64,000 bases of DNA from NCBI RefSeq assembly GCF_032062135.1, contig NC_092866.1, positions 29,048,292 to 29,112,291 on the forward strand, in the 5' to 3' direction. The position numbers and the translations under genes are program-made. Below the pieces are notes generated by a model. It saw only the letters and a program-made list of their open reading frames with translations. It did no database searches and was not told the origin of the DNA. Shown in pieces: positions 21,661 through 32,826 of this stretch. Positions within the stretch are counted from its first letter, which is position 1. The number at the start of each line of letters is the position of its first letter. Source of the stretch: Pyxicephalus adspersus (lineage: Eukaryota > Chordata > Amphibia > Anura > Pyxicephalidae).

Positions 21661-22464
21661 TCAGTTTGCTTTTGACTTGAAACATTCCCATTTCTGTTCT
21701 GTCTTCTTTGAGGACAATATTGTCTCCCAGTCCAAGTCACAGAAAACCGCCCTTAATAATGGAAAATTTGCTCTCTTAAAATTTAATGTTTTTATCTTTC
21801 CTGTTTTTGCTTCCTGTGTACAGCTAACATTAAATGAAATCATATTATGGTTACTGCTACCCAGACTCTCTTTTATATGCACATTTGTTATAAGTTCTGC
21901 ATTGCTAGAAAGAACTAGGTCCAGCAGAGTAAAATTTCTAGTTGAGGCTTCTATAAACTGTACCATAAAGTTATCTTGTAATAAATTCACAAATTTCCTC
22001 CCTTTTTCTGTTCCTGTAGTGCCATTACTCCAGTCAATGTCAGGGTAGTTGAAATCTCCCATGATTAAAACACTTCCTTCTTCCTTAGCACTGGCGGACC
22101 TATAGCAGACTCCAGTCATTAATTGTGAGTTATTCAACCCCATATTTAACTCCACCCATAACGCCTCAACCTCATCCCTTGTTCCCTCCGCAATTTCTTC
22201 TTTCACATTCACTTTCAGATCACTTCTCACATACAGACAGACACCACCACCCTTTCGTTTGACTCTGTCTTTACAAAAGAGAGTATCGCCAGGAATATTG
22301 ACAGCCCAGTCACACGAAGAACAAAGCCAGGATTCAGCAATGCCAACTAGATCATAATTTTCTTCACTCATTAAGGCTTCCAACTCCCGTATCTTGTTTG
22401 CTAGACTTCTAGCATTGGTAAACAGGCTATTTAAACCATTTACCATCCTTGTTTGCCAAATCAT
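21661..22464 (-). pseudogene. CR1 AP-type endonuclease domain of ORF2
   Basis: Open for 267 codons. NGLNSLFTNARSLANKIREL, YDLVGIAESWL, KRKGGGVCLYVRSDL, VLIMGDFNYPDIDW and SSNHNMISFNV form the ordered motifs of an apurinic-like endonuclease. The GDFN and S-x-H motifs carry catalytic residues (SNHNM where SDH is usual, so the Asp is changed). It nicks target DNA to prime reverse transcription in active elements. ORF2 is frameshifted before the RT. Confidence 0.88.
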
Positions 22465-22756
22465 TTTACTAAATCAAGCACTGCACAATCCAATGTTTGT
22501 TTGTAACATGGGAAGCTCCTTACAATTATCCATAATCCTCCCCCCAACTATCCCCAATCCACCCTCCACTAGTGTCTGACCCCTGACTAACCTTTCTGCC
22601 ACCTTTGACTGTCCCCCTCCCCCCCTCTGTCCTAGTTTAAATATCCCTCCACCATCCCCCTAAGTCTTTCCCCTGGCACAGCAGACCCCCTTTCATTTAG
22701 GTGTAAACCATCTCTGGCATACAGGTTGTACCCCAATGAAAAGTCAGCCCAGTGCT

Positions 22757-23515
22757 CTATGAACCCAAACCCTTCCCTTCTACACCAGACTTAAGCCATG
22801 CATTTAGCTGCCTAAGCTCTTTCAGCCTTTCCTGTGTTGTGCATGGCACAGGCAATATTCCAGAAAATATAGCCTTGGAGGTCCTTTTCTTCAACTTGAA
22901 ACCTAGTTCCCTAAACTGATTTTTAAGGAATCTCCATCTTCCATTTATATTGCCATTGGTTCCAACATGGACCAAGACAGTTGGGTCCTGTCCAGCCCCT
23001 CCCAGTAGTTTGTCCACTTGGTCCATCACAGGCTGAACCCTGGCACCAGGGAGAAAGCAAACCATTCGCTTGAAGGGATCCGGGCGACAAACTTTTCTAT
23101 CAGTCCTCCTGATGATAGAATCCCCTATGATAACCAATTTTCTTTTCCTTCCTGCGTTTCCCTCCCCACCACTACTAGATGTGCTGGTCTCCCGGCTGTT
23201 AGGGGTAGCAGTAACATCTAGAGTTGCCACCACTGAGTCTCCCACCTGCACATCTTCACATAACTTTGCAAACATGTTGGGGTGCTCAAACCCAGGGCTG
23301 GCCTTCCTTTTCTGGGTGCCCCTACCACTCCCTCTAGTTACATTAACCCAACTCCCTACATGCTCATCCTGATTAACCTCTCCACCCTCCACTTCTAAGC
23401 CATTAACTGCCTGCTGAGTGAGCAGGAGACCCCTCCCAAGGTGATCCAGTGATTTCAGTGTTGCAATGCGCTTCTCCAGCTCTCCAATGCAAGATACCAG
23501 AAAAGCGACTTGCAC
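22757..23515 (-). pseudogene. CR1 ORF1 protein with coiled coil and SGNH-esterase-like domain
   Basis: The N-terminal part SCIGELEKRIATLKSLDHLG looks like a short coiled coil. KRKLVIIGDSIIRRTD then gives the GDS block of an SGNH hydrolase, followed by PGARVQPVMDQVDKLL and VLVHVGTNGN (block with Gly and Asn). This esterase-type ORF1 is known from CR1-clade LINEs. The reading frame continues upstream of the first ATG as far as about 23560, so the element is 5'-truncated. No zinc knuckle is visible. Confidence 0.8.
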
Positions 23516-23635
23516 ACATCACAAGCGAAACAGTGAGCAAAAACTGATGTGAGAGGATGAACAACACACAGCCTGCATAGATAGATAGACATTAGTCTTT
23601 TCAAGCCTAAAGTGTGTGTAGAGGTGTTTGTTTTT

Positions 23636-23757
23636 GTTAGGTATGTACGAAGTAGTAAACTTCCTCAATTTTTGTCAAAAAATTTCAAGTTTGGCCCCTG
23701 ACTTGGTCTATGTTTTTAATTTTGGACCTCTGTGTATTTGAGTTTGACACCCCTGCT
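23636..23757. mobile_element. hAT-like MITE end (TTTGACACCCCTG)
   Basis: Ends with GAGTTTGACACCCCTG, i.e. a CAGGGGTGTCAAACTC terminus on the minus strand, preceded by TTAATTTTGGACCTCTGTGT. A near-identical end occurs at 28.56-28.67 kb. Only one end is identified at each site. Confidence 0.55.
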
Positions 23758-23934
23758 CTAGCACAAGAAGGATTCCTACATTGACTCATATGACCTCCAT
23801 TAGTAGCAGATATAAGGGGCTGGGCAATAAGGTTGTTCTTGGTGGTATAAAACACTCAAAAATCATTTTTCCTGTCAGTTGATGCACATGATGTTACAAA
23901 TATTTTGGTCACTGAAGCCCTTTTCAGACAAAAT

Positions 23935-24065
23935 AGTTACACAAAAAAGTACTCTATCATGGGTGAACCTGGGTGATCCAGCACACCTGGAATGGATTTT
24001 TAGAAATCATTTGCTATTATTTGGCAAATATTTTCAATCCTAGACCAGATCGATTCCATGTATGG
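23935..24065. repeat. Fragment of the GGCCTGATTTATTAAAG MITE family
   Basis: Shares GGTGATCCAGCA, GGAATGGATTTTTAG and AAATCATTTGCTA with the copies at 42.96-43.11 kb and 57.92-58.13 kb, but lacks both terminal inverted repeats. Confidence 0.5.
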
Positions 24066-24224
24066 AATATGAAGTACAGTGTAATGGTGACAGTTCATAC
24101 AACCATTATTATTATTGTTACTATTAATATTAACCACTCGGCCGTTTAACCCGACCTTGGTTTGGGGTAAAAGCACTTGCAAAAAGTGTTAAACCCAAAC
24201 TTTTCTCAGGTGGGTAAACAAACA

Positions 24225-24470
24225 TTATATTGCAATCTGATTGTCATACATTGTATGACAATGGGATAACAATTGAAAGAATTTACTTACCCGGTCCCCG
24301 TAGCTCCTCCGGACACGTCCGTCCTCTTCAGTCTTTCCCCGGCGAGTGCAGTGACGATGTCCGGGGTTTTCTCGGTGATGTCGCTGCAAGTGTCGGTGCG
24401 GGAAATTCAAATAACTTTGTATTGAACTCAATACAAAAAAAGCTGTATTGAGTCCAATACAAAGAAATCT
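24225..24470. repeat. Repeat with perfect and near-perfect palindromes
   Basis: ATTGTCATAC and its exact complement lie at 24240-24249 and 24253-24262. A second, stronger inverted repeat pairs 24417-24435 with 24444-24462 (19-bp arms, one mismatch). The GC-rich part between them has no supported coding frame. Family unknown. Confidence 0.5.
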
Positions 24471-24649
24471 TTATATAATATATATATAATTGTATTATAC
24501 AGGTAAGTGGGGATGTGAAAAATCTCGGGGTTAACCATCCTTGCAATTTTTTTTTGCCCGAGCGAAGGTCGGGCTTAACGGCAAGGAGGTTAAATACCAC
24601 ATTGCAATCAATATTATTAAAGCTAAATTGTAAGTAGTCCAAGTATAAA

Positions 24650-25036
24650 CAGATCTGGGGCTACAGCACCAAAGCTTGGTGTGTGTGTTTGTTCAACCAA
24701 ATTTGCTTTACATATGACTGAGACTGCACTGTGAGTGCACCTGTCATCTTTGTACAGCGCTGTGCTATATGTCAGAGCTTTATTTGGATGAATTGCATGG
24801 AGACAACCAAACCTGCTATGTTCCACCATCACTAGGAAACGCATCAACACATTTCAACCAAACTTGCTAAATATATGACTCAGACTCATGTGAGTGCACC
24901 GCTGATCACTAGGAAATGCATGGAGACATTTCAACCAAACTTGCTATACATATGACTCTGACTCATGTGAGTGCACCGCTCATCTTTGTACAGCGCTGTG
25001 CTATATATCAGAGCTATATTTGTATGTATGTATGTA

Positions 25037-25072
<36 letters not shown>

Positions 25073-25690
25073 AAATTGTATGTATGTATGTGTGTGTATG
25101 TTCCACCATCACTCGAAAACGCATAGAGACATGTCAACCACACTTGCCATACATATGACTGACACTCATGTGAGTGCACCAGTCATCTTTATACAGCCCT
25201 GTGTCAGAGCTATATTTGGATGTGTGTTTGTCATCACAAACACATGGAAATGCATGGAGACATTTCAACCAAACATATGACACCGCTGATTTTTGTACAG
25301 CGCTGTGGTATATGTTTGAGGTATATAAATGTATAATAATAGTGTGTGACTGTGGGGGGACATTAGAAAGTACACACTATAGTATATGTCAGAGCTATAT
25401 AAATCTTTATATATAAAATCGGATGTATGTATGTATGTGTGTATGTATGTTCCACCATCACTTGAAAACGCATGGTGACATTTCAACCAAATACATATGA
25501 AATTCATGTGAGTGCACCTGTTATCTTTGTACAGCGCTGTGCTATATGTCAGAGCTATATTTGGATGAAACGCATTGAGACATCTCAACCAAACTTGCTA
25601 TGTTCCACCATCACTAGGAAACACATGAACACATTTCAACCAAACTTGCTATACATACAGTATGTGAGTGAGTGCAACAGTCATTTTTGT
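24650..25690. repeat. TTCCACCATCAC dispersed-repeat block, left flank of satellite
   Basis: TTCCACCATCAC starts units at about 24821, 25101, 25450 and 25602. Each is followed by CATTTCAACCAAACTTGCTA-like sequence and GTACAGCGCTGTGCTATATG, and separated by (GTAT)n and (TA)n tracts (TA run about 25040-25065). The short ORFs translating the ATGT/TATA tracts are not genes. The same family flanks the satellite on the right. Confidence 0.7.
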
Positions 25691-27010
25691 GCAGCGCTGG
25701 GGGACATTATAGAGTGTCAGCTCCTCTGTACAGAGACTGATAGGACTGGTACAGTGATCTCTGTACAGCTTGATGGTATATGTCAAAGCTATAAAAATTT
25801 ATAATGATAGTGAGTGACTGTGAGGGGACATTAGAATGTCAGCTCCTCTGTATAGAGAGTGATAATACTGGCTCAGTGATCTCTGTACAGCATTACGGTA
25901 AAATGTCAAAGCTATATAAATGTATAATATTAGTGTGTGACTGTTGGGGAACATTAGAGTGTCAGTTCCTCTGTACAAAGACTGATAGGACTGGCTTAGT
26001 GTTCTCTGTACAGCTCTATGGTATATGTCAGAGCTTTATAAATGTATATTAGTAGTGTGTGACTGTGGGGGGACATTAGAGTGTCAGCTCATCAGCCCAA
26101 ATACTGATGGGACTGGCTCAATGTTCTCTGTACAGCAGTGCGGTATATGGCAGAGCTATATAAATGTATAACAATAGTGTGTGACTGTGGAAGGACATTA
26201 GAGTGTCAGCTCCTCTGTACAGAGACTGATGGGACTGGCTCAGTGTTCTCTGTACAGCACTGCGGTATATTTCAGAGCTATATAAATATATAATAATAGT
26301 GTATGACTGTGAGGAGACATTAGAGTGTCAGCTCCTCTGTACAGAAACTGATGGGACCTGCTCAGTGTTCTCTGTACAGTACTATGGTATATGTCAGAGC
26401 TTTTTAAATGTATAATAGTAGTGTGTAACTGTGGGGGGGACATTAGAGTTTCACTATCTCAGCCCAGATACTGATGGGACTGGCTCAGTGTTCTCTTTAC
26501 AGCACTGCGGTATATGTCAGAACTATATAAATGTATAATATTAGTGTGTGACTGTGAGAGGACAATAAAGTGTCAGCTCCTCTGTACAGAGACTGATAGG
26601 ACTGGCACAATGATCTCTGTACATCAATATGGTATATGTCAGAGCTATACAATTGTATAATAATAGTGAGTGACTGTAAGGGGACATTAGAATGTCAGCT
26701 CCTCTGTACAGAGACTGATGGAACTGGCTCAGTGTTCTCTGTACAGCACTATAGTATATGTCACAGCTATATAAATGTATAATAATAGTGTGTGACTGTG
26801 AGGGGACATTAGAGTGTCAGCTCCTCTGTACAGAGACTGATGGGACTGGCTCAGTGATCTCTGTACAGCATTGCGGTATATGTCAGAGCTATATAAATGT
26901 ATAATATTAGTGTGTGACTGTGGGGGGACATTGGAATGTCAGCTCCTCTGTACAGAGACTGATGGGTCTAGCGCAGTGTTTCAATGTACAGCACTATGGT
27001 ATATGTCAGA
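25690..27010. repeat. Tandem satellite, 122-bp period, about 11 units
   Basis: The landmark GTCAGCTCCTCTGTACAGAG and its variants recur at 25716, 25838, 25961, 26083, 26205, 26327, 26450, 26572, 26694, 26816 and 26938, i.e. every 122 or 123 bases. Each unit also carries TGATGGGACTGGCTCAGTG, ATATGTCAGAGCTATATAAA and GTGTGTGACTGTG. Units at 26083 and 26450 share a CAGCCCA variant three repeats apart. The short ORFs across it are repeat translations only. Confidence 0.92.
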
Positions 27011-27800
27011 GCTATATAAATCTTTATATATATATATAATTGGATTTATGTATGTATAAGTGTATGTATGTATGTATGTGTGTATGTATGTTCCACCATC
27101 ACTCGAAAACGCATGGGGATATTTCAACCAAACTTGCCATACATTTGACTGAGACCCAAGTGAGTGCACCAGTCATCTTTGTACAGTGCTGTGCTATATG
27201 TCGGAGCTATATTTGGGTGTATGTCATCACTCGGAAACGCATCAAGACATTTAAACCAAAATTGCTAGACATACGACTCATGTGAATGCACCGCTGATCT
27301 TTGTACAGCACTTTGGTATATGTCAGAGCTATATTTGGTGATCACTAGGAACTGCATGGAGACATTTCAACCAATCTTGCTATTTTCCACCATCACTCGG
27401 TAACACATAGAGACATTTAAACCAAACTTGCTGGACATATGACACCGCTGATATTTGTACAGCACTGTGGTATATGTCAGAGGTATATAAATGTATAATA
27501 GGGTTTGACTGTGGGGGACAATAGAGTGAGTGTCAGCTCTTCTGTACAGACTGATGGGTCTAGCTCAGTGTTTCATTGTACAGCACTATGGTATATGTCA
27601 GAACTATATAAATCTATGAATATAACATTGGATGTATGTATATGTATGTATGTCATCACTAGGAAACCTATCAAGACATTTAAACCAAACTTTCTAGACA
27701 TATGACTCAGACCCGTGTGAGTGCACTGCTGATCTTTGTACAGCACTGTGCTATGTCAGAGGTATATTTGCATGTATGTATGCATGTGTGTATGTATTGC
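27010..27800. repeat. TTCCACCATCAC dispersed-repeat block, right flank of satellite
   Basis: Units with TTCCACCATCAC at about 27090 and 27384, the same downstream words as the left block, and one diverged satellite unit near 27530. GTAT and TA microsatellites lie between them. Confidence 0.7.
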
Positions 27801-28424
27801 TCAGTGACAGTGTGCCTTTTGCTTATATTTTTACATACTTTTTTTGGACTCTTTTACAAATTTCTGGCCTGTTATAATTATACCTTCGAGAAAACGTAAG
27901 ACAATTGGTCTAGTGCAACCAAAGGCAAAAAAAATGAAACAACACCGTAGACAAGAAAATCACTATACCTTTATTTTATTCCTTTTCCTGTATAATGTAA
28001 GATCGCAATAAATAAATACCTGGGTAACCCTGGGTTATCAGATAGTAAAATAATGAAAGCCCACCAAAGGAATCCTAAATATGAACTGCAGCTGGCCCTC
28101 CGCTACATTGAAATATCACCGCTACTACAATTCCCAGCATCACTTGCATCTATAGACCAGCGGTCTCTGTTCCTAAGCATGGCCCCACATTGGACTGTTT
28201 TGTAGACACAAATAATGAAGAGGGAGTTTTAGCAGCAGGCCACTCAAAAGATTTAGCTCTACATTGGCCGCGTCTGGCATTTCCAGCACTCCCCTCAGCT
28301 GTACTTTTCCTTGCTACTCCAAGGCATGGACTTAAATGGTTGGATTTTCATAAAATAATATTGTTATTAATATTGTAAGCCTATGCAAAAAGGTTACCAT
28401 TGAAATTTAAGAAGGCTACAAACA

Positions 28425-28484
28425 GAGAAAGAGGCATAAGATTTTTTCTTAAATAAGAAAAAAAAAACATTATGCCTCTTCCTC
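28425..28484. repeat. Hairpin GAGGCATAAG / TTATGCCTC
   Basis: GAGGCATAA (28431-28439) pairs with TTATGCCTC (28470-28478), and the intervening T-rich and A-rich tracts also pair, giving a long AT-rich hairpin. It is possibly a small MITE. Confidence 0.5.
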
Positions 28485-28559
28485 TATTATAGGCTTGTTC
28501 CAGATTGAATGTGAAGCAAAACCTCTCTGTTTCCATATGAAAAGGGTTTTATATCTAAT

Positions 28560-28672
28560 GAGAAGGAAAAATTTCCTCATTTTTTTCAATAAATTTCAAG
28601 GTTGGCCCACGACTTTGTCTAAGTTTTTAATTTTGGTCCTCTGTGTGTTTGAGTTTGACACCCCTGATGTAA
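28560..28672. mobile_element. hAT-like MITE end, second copy
   Basis: Shares TTTAATTTTGG, CCTCTGTGTG and GAGTTTGACACCCCTG with 23.64-23.76 kb. Confidence 0.55.
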
Positions 28673-30093
28673 ATTAACTTTTGTCCTTTTTCAACCCTAA
28701 CAAAACTGTTTGAAAAACCCACATTTTTTGATCCGCAAAACTTCAGAACATTAAAATTAGATTTCATAAAAACAATAGAAAGCAGCCAGTGTCAGGACAG
28801 TACGTAAATGCTGCAAAAAGAAACAAGGCAGGTTATATTCTACAATGTAAGATAGACACTGTAGCCACAAATGTTGTTCTTTGTATAGGAGGGAGAAACC
28901 CAGCAGGTATTACCCTGCAAATAAACATTAGAATGTATTATGAAACAGAAAATGGTCCAAAAATATTATTTGGCTGAACAATATGTAGGAAGTTGTTTCA
29001 GGCTGTGATATAAGAAAGTATTAACCAGGCAGGTTTTATCTTTCTATATTATTATAGTGTGATATCTGAAAAACAATACCTACACATATTTTAGAGAATC
29101 CTTTAGGACTCAAAGCAGAAATTTCAACAAAAATAGAAAAATAACATTTTTATTGTGCTGCATCACTGAATAAGTCACAAACTCTATTGCCTAACGGAAC
29201 TCGGTGAAACAAACAACATTATTCTGTATCATCTGCTTTAGGAGTTTTGCACTTATTGGTAAACCACCACTGGTTCATTTATATAAAAATTAGGTGGTCC
29301 ATACTGTCAGGGGACAGGCAGATTCATATCTCTGTAACAAAACCTCCTGGTTTCCTGAAGGTCCTCTCATACAGTGCACTATATGTTCCTGAAAAGGCTT
29401 TAGGCTCCAGAGCATACCGTGCAAGCTCCTAATAATAATCTAAAAGGATGTCTACACACTTGGGATCTCTCCCTTTGATGAACCTGGGATTCTTGTATAG
29501 GCATGGGGGCATAAAAGAGTCCCTTTGGGACAAACTGAATACAGTGGACCCAAATTTATGATCTATGATGGCATTTGGTGTGTGGTCTGGGAGAAACACC
29601 AAAGGCATTGCATTGTTTGCAAAATTGTGCATTGCTTATTTCTTCAAAAGGTAAAAGGAAAATGCTACATTGACAGGATGAGAGGAACCCCAGCTCCCCA
29701 GAGCCCACTCTTGTACAGTAACCACACAGGTACTTTTTGATGACATGTTGCTATTGGTACAGCTCATATAGCATGGACAACATTGAGTACCAACTTGTTG
29801 GGGTGTCACATTACTACCTAAAGAGGCCACAAACTGTTCTGGTATGAGCCAGGGTGCTTCCTAATGAACTACTTCTCTACCACAGCAGATTTTTAGCGGA
29901 CACTACCTTACATGATTTGGATTCGGTATAGAGTGTAGGATGGTGTAGGGGTCAGCCCAGACGTTAAAGCTACAACAACATGTCATCATTTCACTTGGAA
30001 ATCTGTATAGGCTATGGAGAATTTAGGTGCTGTTTTCAAGGAGTCAATGATGAGGTTAGTAAGAGGGGAGTACAGGTGAGTGTTCTATTATTA

Positions 30094-30360
30094 CTACCAT
30101 CTGAGAGTACACATGGCAGTACCACTAACGCCAGATATGTAACATCCCTGCCCATACTTACTGGACCATGTGTCCAGGGTCATGTTTACCCTGTTGCTGA
30201 CAACATTATTTAGCAATACATAAACATTATGTTTTACATGCTGGTGGATGGCAGGGAAGGCGTTTTGGTCAAGACAGTGAACAGGCCATTGTGGTGTAGC
30301 ACAGACCATAAACTTGCAAAAAGGGGGCAAAATAACAAGATAGAATAGGAACAGATTCAA
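30094..30360 (-). pseudogene. hAT transposase fragment
   Basis: An open frame of 88 codons. Its C-terminal half reads NMTLDTWSSKYGQGCYISGV, a recognisable hAT catalytic-domain segment containing the conserved Asp-Thr-Trp. It is a fragment of the larger dead transposase; no intact DNA-binding BED finger or complete triad is visible. Confidence 0.6.
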
Positions 30361-30627
30361 ATCTAGAGGTTTAACCTTAAGATTAAGATTTAAGGTTTTG
30401 CATTAGAATGCTTGGCATGGGAGTATTTTGGGGTTATTACTTTGTGGAAGACGTGTTTTGGGAAGTATGCTGCAGAAAGGGAGGAGCATTAGCAGCTGCT
30501 GCTGACAACTGTCTACTATGTGTCTAGGAGGTTGAAGAGGAAAGCTTTATTAGCGAACCCAATATCTTTTGCTTGTGCTCTTGCAATATGTCCATTCTCA
30601 GAAAGACAAACAAGACCTACCTCTAGA

Positions 30628-30890
30628 TCAGCGGTTGCCAACCGGTGATCCGCGAGAAAATTTTGGTAGTCCACAGCTCTGGCCAGTGCACCCCCAAGCG
30701 GGATTAGGAAAAGTACTCTGCTGGGGGGACACACCGACAAGAGCCGTGGAATACGTCCCCGTACAAGTCCCAGGCGTAGGGAAGTGAGCGGGCTGTGTCC
30801 CTTCCCCAGAGTGACATCATCATGTCACGATGATGTCACTATGGGGGAGGTTTCTCCCCCTTTGATTGACACCCGGCTTCCACCTCATTT
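30628..30890. mobile_element. hAT-type MITE (GCGGTTGCCAACCGGTGATCCG end)
   Basis: Begins AGCGGTTGCCAACCGGTGAT, a terminus typical of hAT MITEs in which CAGCGGTTGCCAACC-like ends are common. It contains GATGATGTCAC and its complement. It shares GTCCACAGCTCTGGCC-like wording with the inverted copy at 48.67-49.01 kb. It interrupts the dead hAT. Confidence 0.5.
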
Positions 30891-31045
30891 TTATATAAAT
30901 GAACTAGTGCTGGTATACCACTAAGTGCAAAACTCCTAAAGCAGATGATACAGAATAATGGTTTGTTTCACCGGGTTCCGTTAGGCAATAGAGTTTATGA
31001 CTTACTTAGTGATGCAGCACAATAAACAAAAAGGCGTTTGACCGT

Positions 31046-31471
31046 GTGAACTGGGACTATATAAGACAGGTCCTTACCTTCATAGGCATTCCTGGTAAAC
31101 TTTTCACGTGGATACAGGAACTGTATAGGAACCCCACTGCTTCAGTCAGGGTTAATGGAATCCTTTCCCACCGTTCTCCATTACCAATGGAACAAGGCAA
31201 GGCTGCCCGCTATTTCCTCTGCTTTTTATTTTGCTTCTTGAACCCCTGTTGGGACATATCCACAAAAATCCAGATGTTAAGGGTGTTGGAGTGGGATCCA
31301 TTAAACATAAAGTCGCTGCCTACGCTGCCTATTCTTTTCTTTATTACTGCTCCCCTGGTGGCCATCCCTAACCTGCTGAAGGAATTGTGCCAATATGCAC
31401 AGTTCTCTGATTACAAAGTCAACCTTCAAAAATCGGAAGTACTAGATGTTAATTTGCCTGCTGAGCTTTGA
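31046..31471 (+). pseudogene. L1 reverse transcriptase fragment
   Basis: NWDYIRQVLTFIGIP, FTWIQELYRNPTASVRVNGI and a region ending ILFFITAPLV and YKVNLQKSEVLDVN correspond to RT palm and thumb motifs. The segment that should read YADD is broken by small changes (LPTLPILFFIT in this frame). It is a non-functional remnant. Confidence 0.8.
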
Positions 31472-32355
31472 AAAACATTATCTCCTTCGTTTCTGTTTAA
31501 ATGGGCGCGGAGTTCTATTCGTTATCTAGGCCCCCATATTCCGGCTGATCTGAGGAGGGTAGTAGAATTAAACTTCGTACCACTTTTCAATGCCATCGAT
31601 GGAGATCTCTTCAGCGATGAAGCAACGGGCCTTCTCGTGGTTTGGACGCTGTTTTGAAAAAATGAATATTATGCCCTGTCTCCTGTATTTTCTACAGACT
31701 CTACTGGTGTGACTCCCTCTCCATTTGCTGCATAAATTTCGCTCAGAATTTTTAAAAGTCATTTGGAACACTGACACCCCCTGTATTAACAAATTTCAAA
31801 TTTCTTCTTCGGCTGCCAGTAGCTAAAGGAGGCATAGCCTTCCCGGACCCAATATTGTATCACAGGGCAGTTTACCTGGACCGCTTGGTAGACTGGTGCA
31901 GGCATGCCAGTTTTTAAGGCTGGGCTAGACTGGAAGACACAATGTCCCTTGTACTGTTAAGTGTTGCGGCATGGTTCCCACTTGAGGAAATCACCATCCT
32001 ACGTCGCCATCCTCTGATAGGTGAGACGCTTAGAGTGGTTCTAAAGTATTTCAGTGCAGAAGGGATTATTGCTTTCCCTTCCCCCCTGTCCCCTATACTG
32101 GCGCACCCTAAGTTTCCAACCAGTAGGAAAGATCCGGTCTTTAAGATTTGGATTGAGAATGGCATTTTCCGAGCTCATTTCTTGCAACCCTCCACCTGGC
32201 TTAGCATAGAGCAACTTCAAGTAGATCACTCTCTCCCTTGCTTAGATGCATGGAGAAAGATACAATACCAACATTTTATCTCATTCCTACCGTTGGCTCA
32301 GGATTTTTGTCGTCCCCTCGCCTCCATAGAAGGCCTGTGAGTCGCTGGAGATCCC

Positions 32356-32826
32356 TTGAGAGGTGTGCTCTCCCATATGTATGAATTACAACTGACTACA
32401 CATGACTTTTCTGTGCCCAATTTCATAGCCAAAGGGGAGACAGAACTTAACACTAAATTTATGGAAGACCAAATAGACCTCATGCTACACTACAGTCATA
32501 AGGCCTCTATTAGCAACTGGTACCAAGAGACCAACTATGAACTACTTACTAGGTGGTATAGAACCCCTCGACTGGTTAAAATTTATCCATGTACAAGCTC
32601 AGTGTGCTGTAGATGTGGCCATCACACAGGTACTTTATTACACATATTTTGGGACTGTCCTGTTCTGGCCCCACTTTGGGCGGGTGTTGCAGAAGTAGTA
32701 CAAAGATTGACAGGGCTGTCGATAAATGACAAACCGGAGCTTGCCCTGCTGCATGTTTCTGCAATGTCGGGGAAATGGTATAAAAAATCTTTTTTGCGCC
32801 ATTTAATAAACGCAGCCAAAGCTTGA
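32356..32826 (+). pseudogene. L1 ORF2 C-terminal domain
   Basis: A 156-codon frame with SNWYQETNYELLTRWYRTPR and CCRCGHHTGTLLHIFWDCP, the Cys/His-rich C-terminal region of L1-like ORF2 proteins. A stop separates it from the preceding frame (31942-32340), which carries the region just upstream. It ends at TGA near 32825 and is followed by a T-rich 3' UTR. Confidence 0.8.

Larger units (their letters stand above)
20598..23560 (-). mobile_element. CR1-like LINE, copy 1 (ORF1, endonuclease, partial RT)
   Basis: On the minus strand the order is an ORF1 with an esterase-type domain (22757-23515), an AP-type endonuclease (21661-22464) and the N-terminal part of the reverse transcriptase (20730-21290). 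Homology stops just after the RT SGVPQ region, where it meets a MITE end at 20598, so the catalytic YADD-type box and the 3' tail are lost. This copy and the 3' half at 53.9-55.9 kb appear to belong to the same family, since they share the RT region closely. Confidence 0.9.
29140..31027 (-). mobile_element. Dead hAT transposon with inverted duplicate of its 3' end
   Basis: The minus strand encodes VNMTLDTWSSKYGQGCYIS (30094-30360), which resembles the DTW...GQGYIS segment of hAT (ZBED-like) transposases. Nearer 29300-29480 it encodes a degraded C-terminal dimerisation region ending CLSPDSMDHLIFI. Stops and frameshifts are frequent. The terminal stretch 29146-29297 recurs in inverted orientation at 30885-31022, directly against the start of the L1 copy. 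A separate MITE occupies about 30628-30890. Confidence 0.65.

Noticed and set aside
25690..27010. CRISPR-like array
   Set aside because: The period is constant, but whole units are repeated without unique spacers. It is a eukaryotic satellite.
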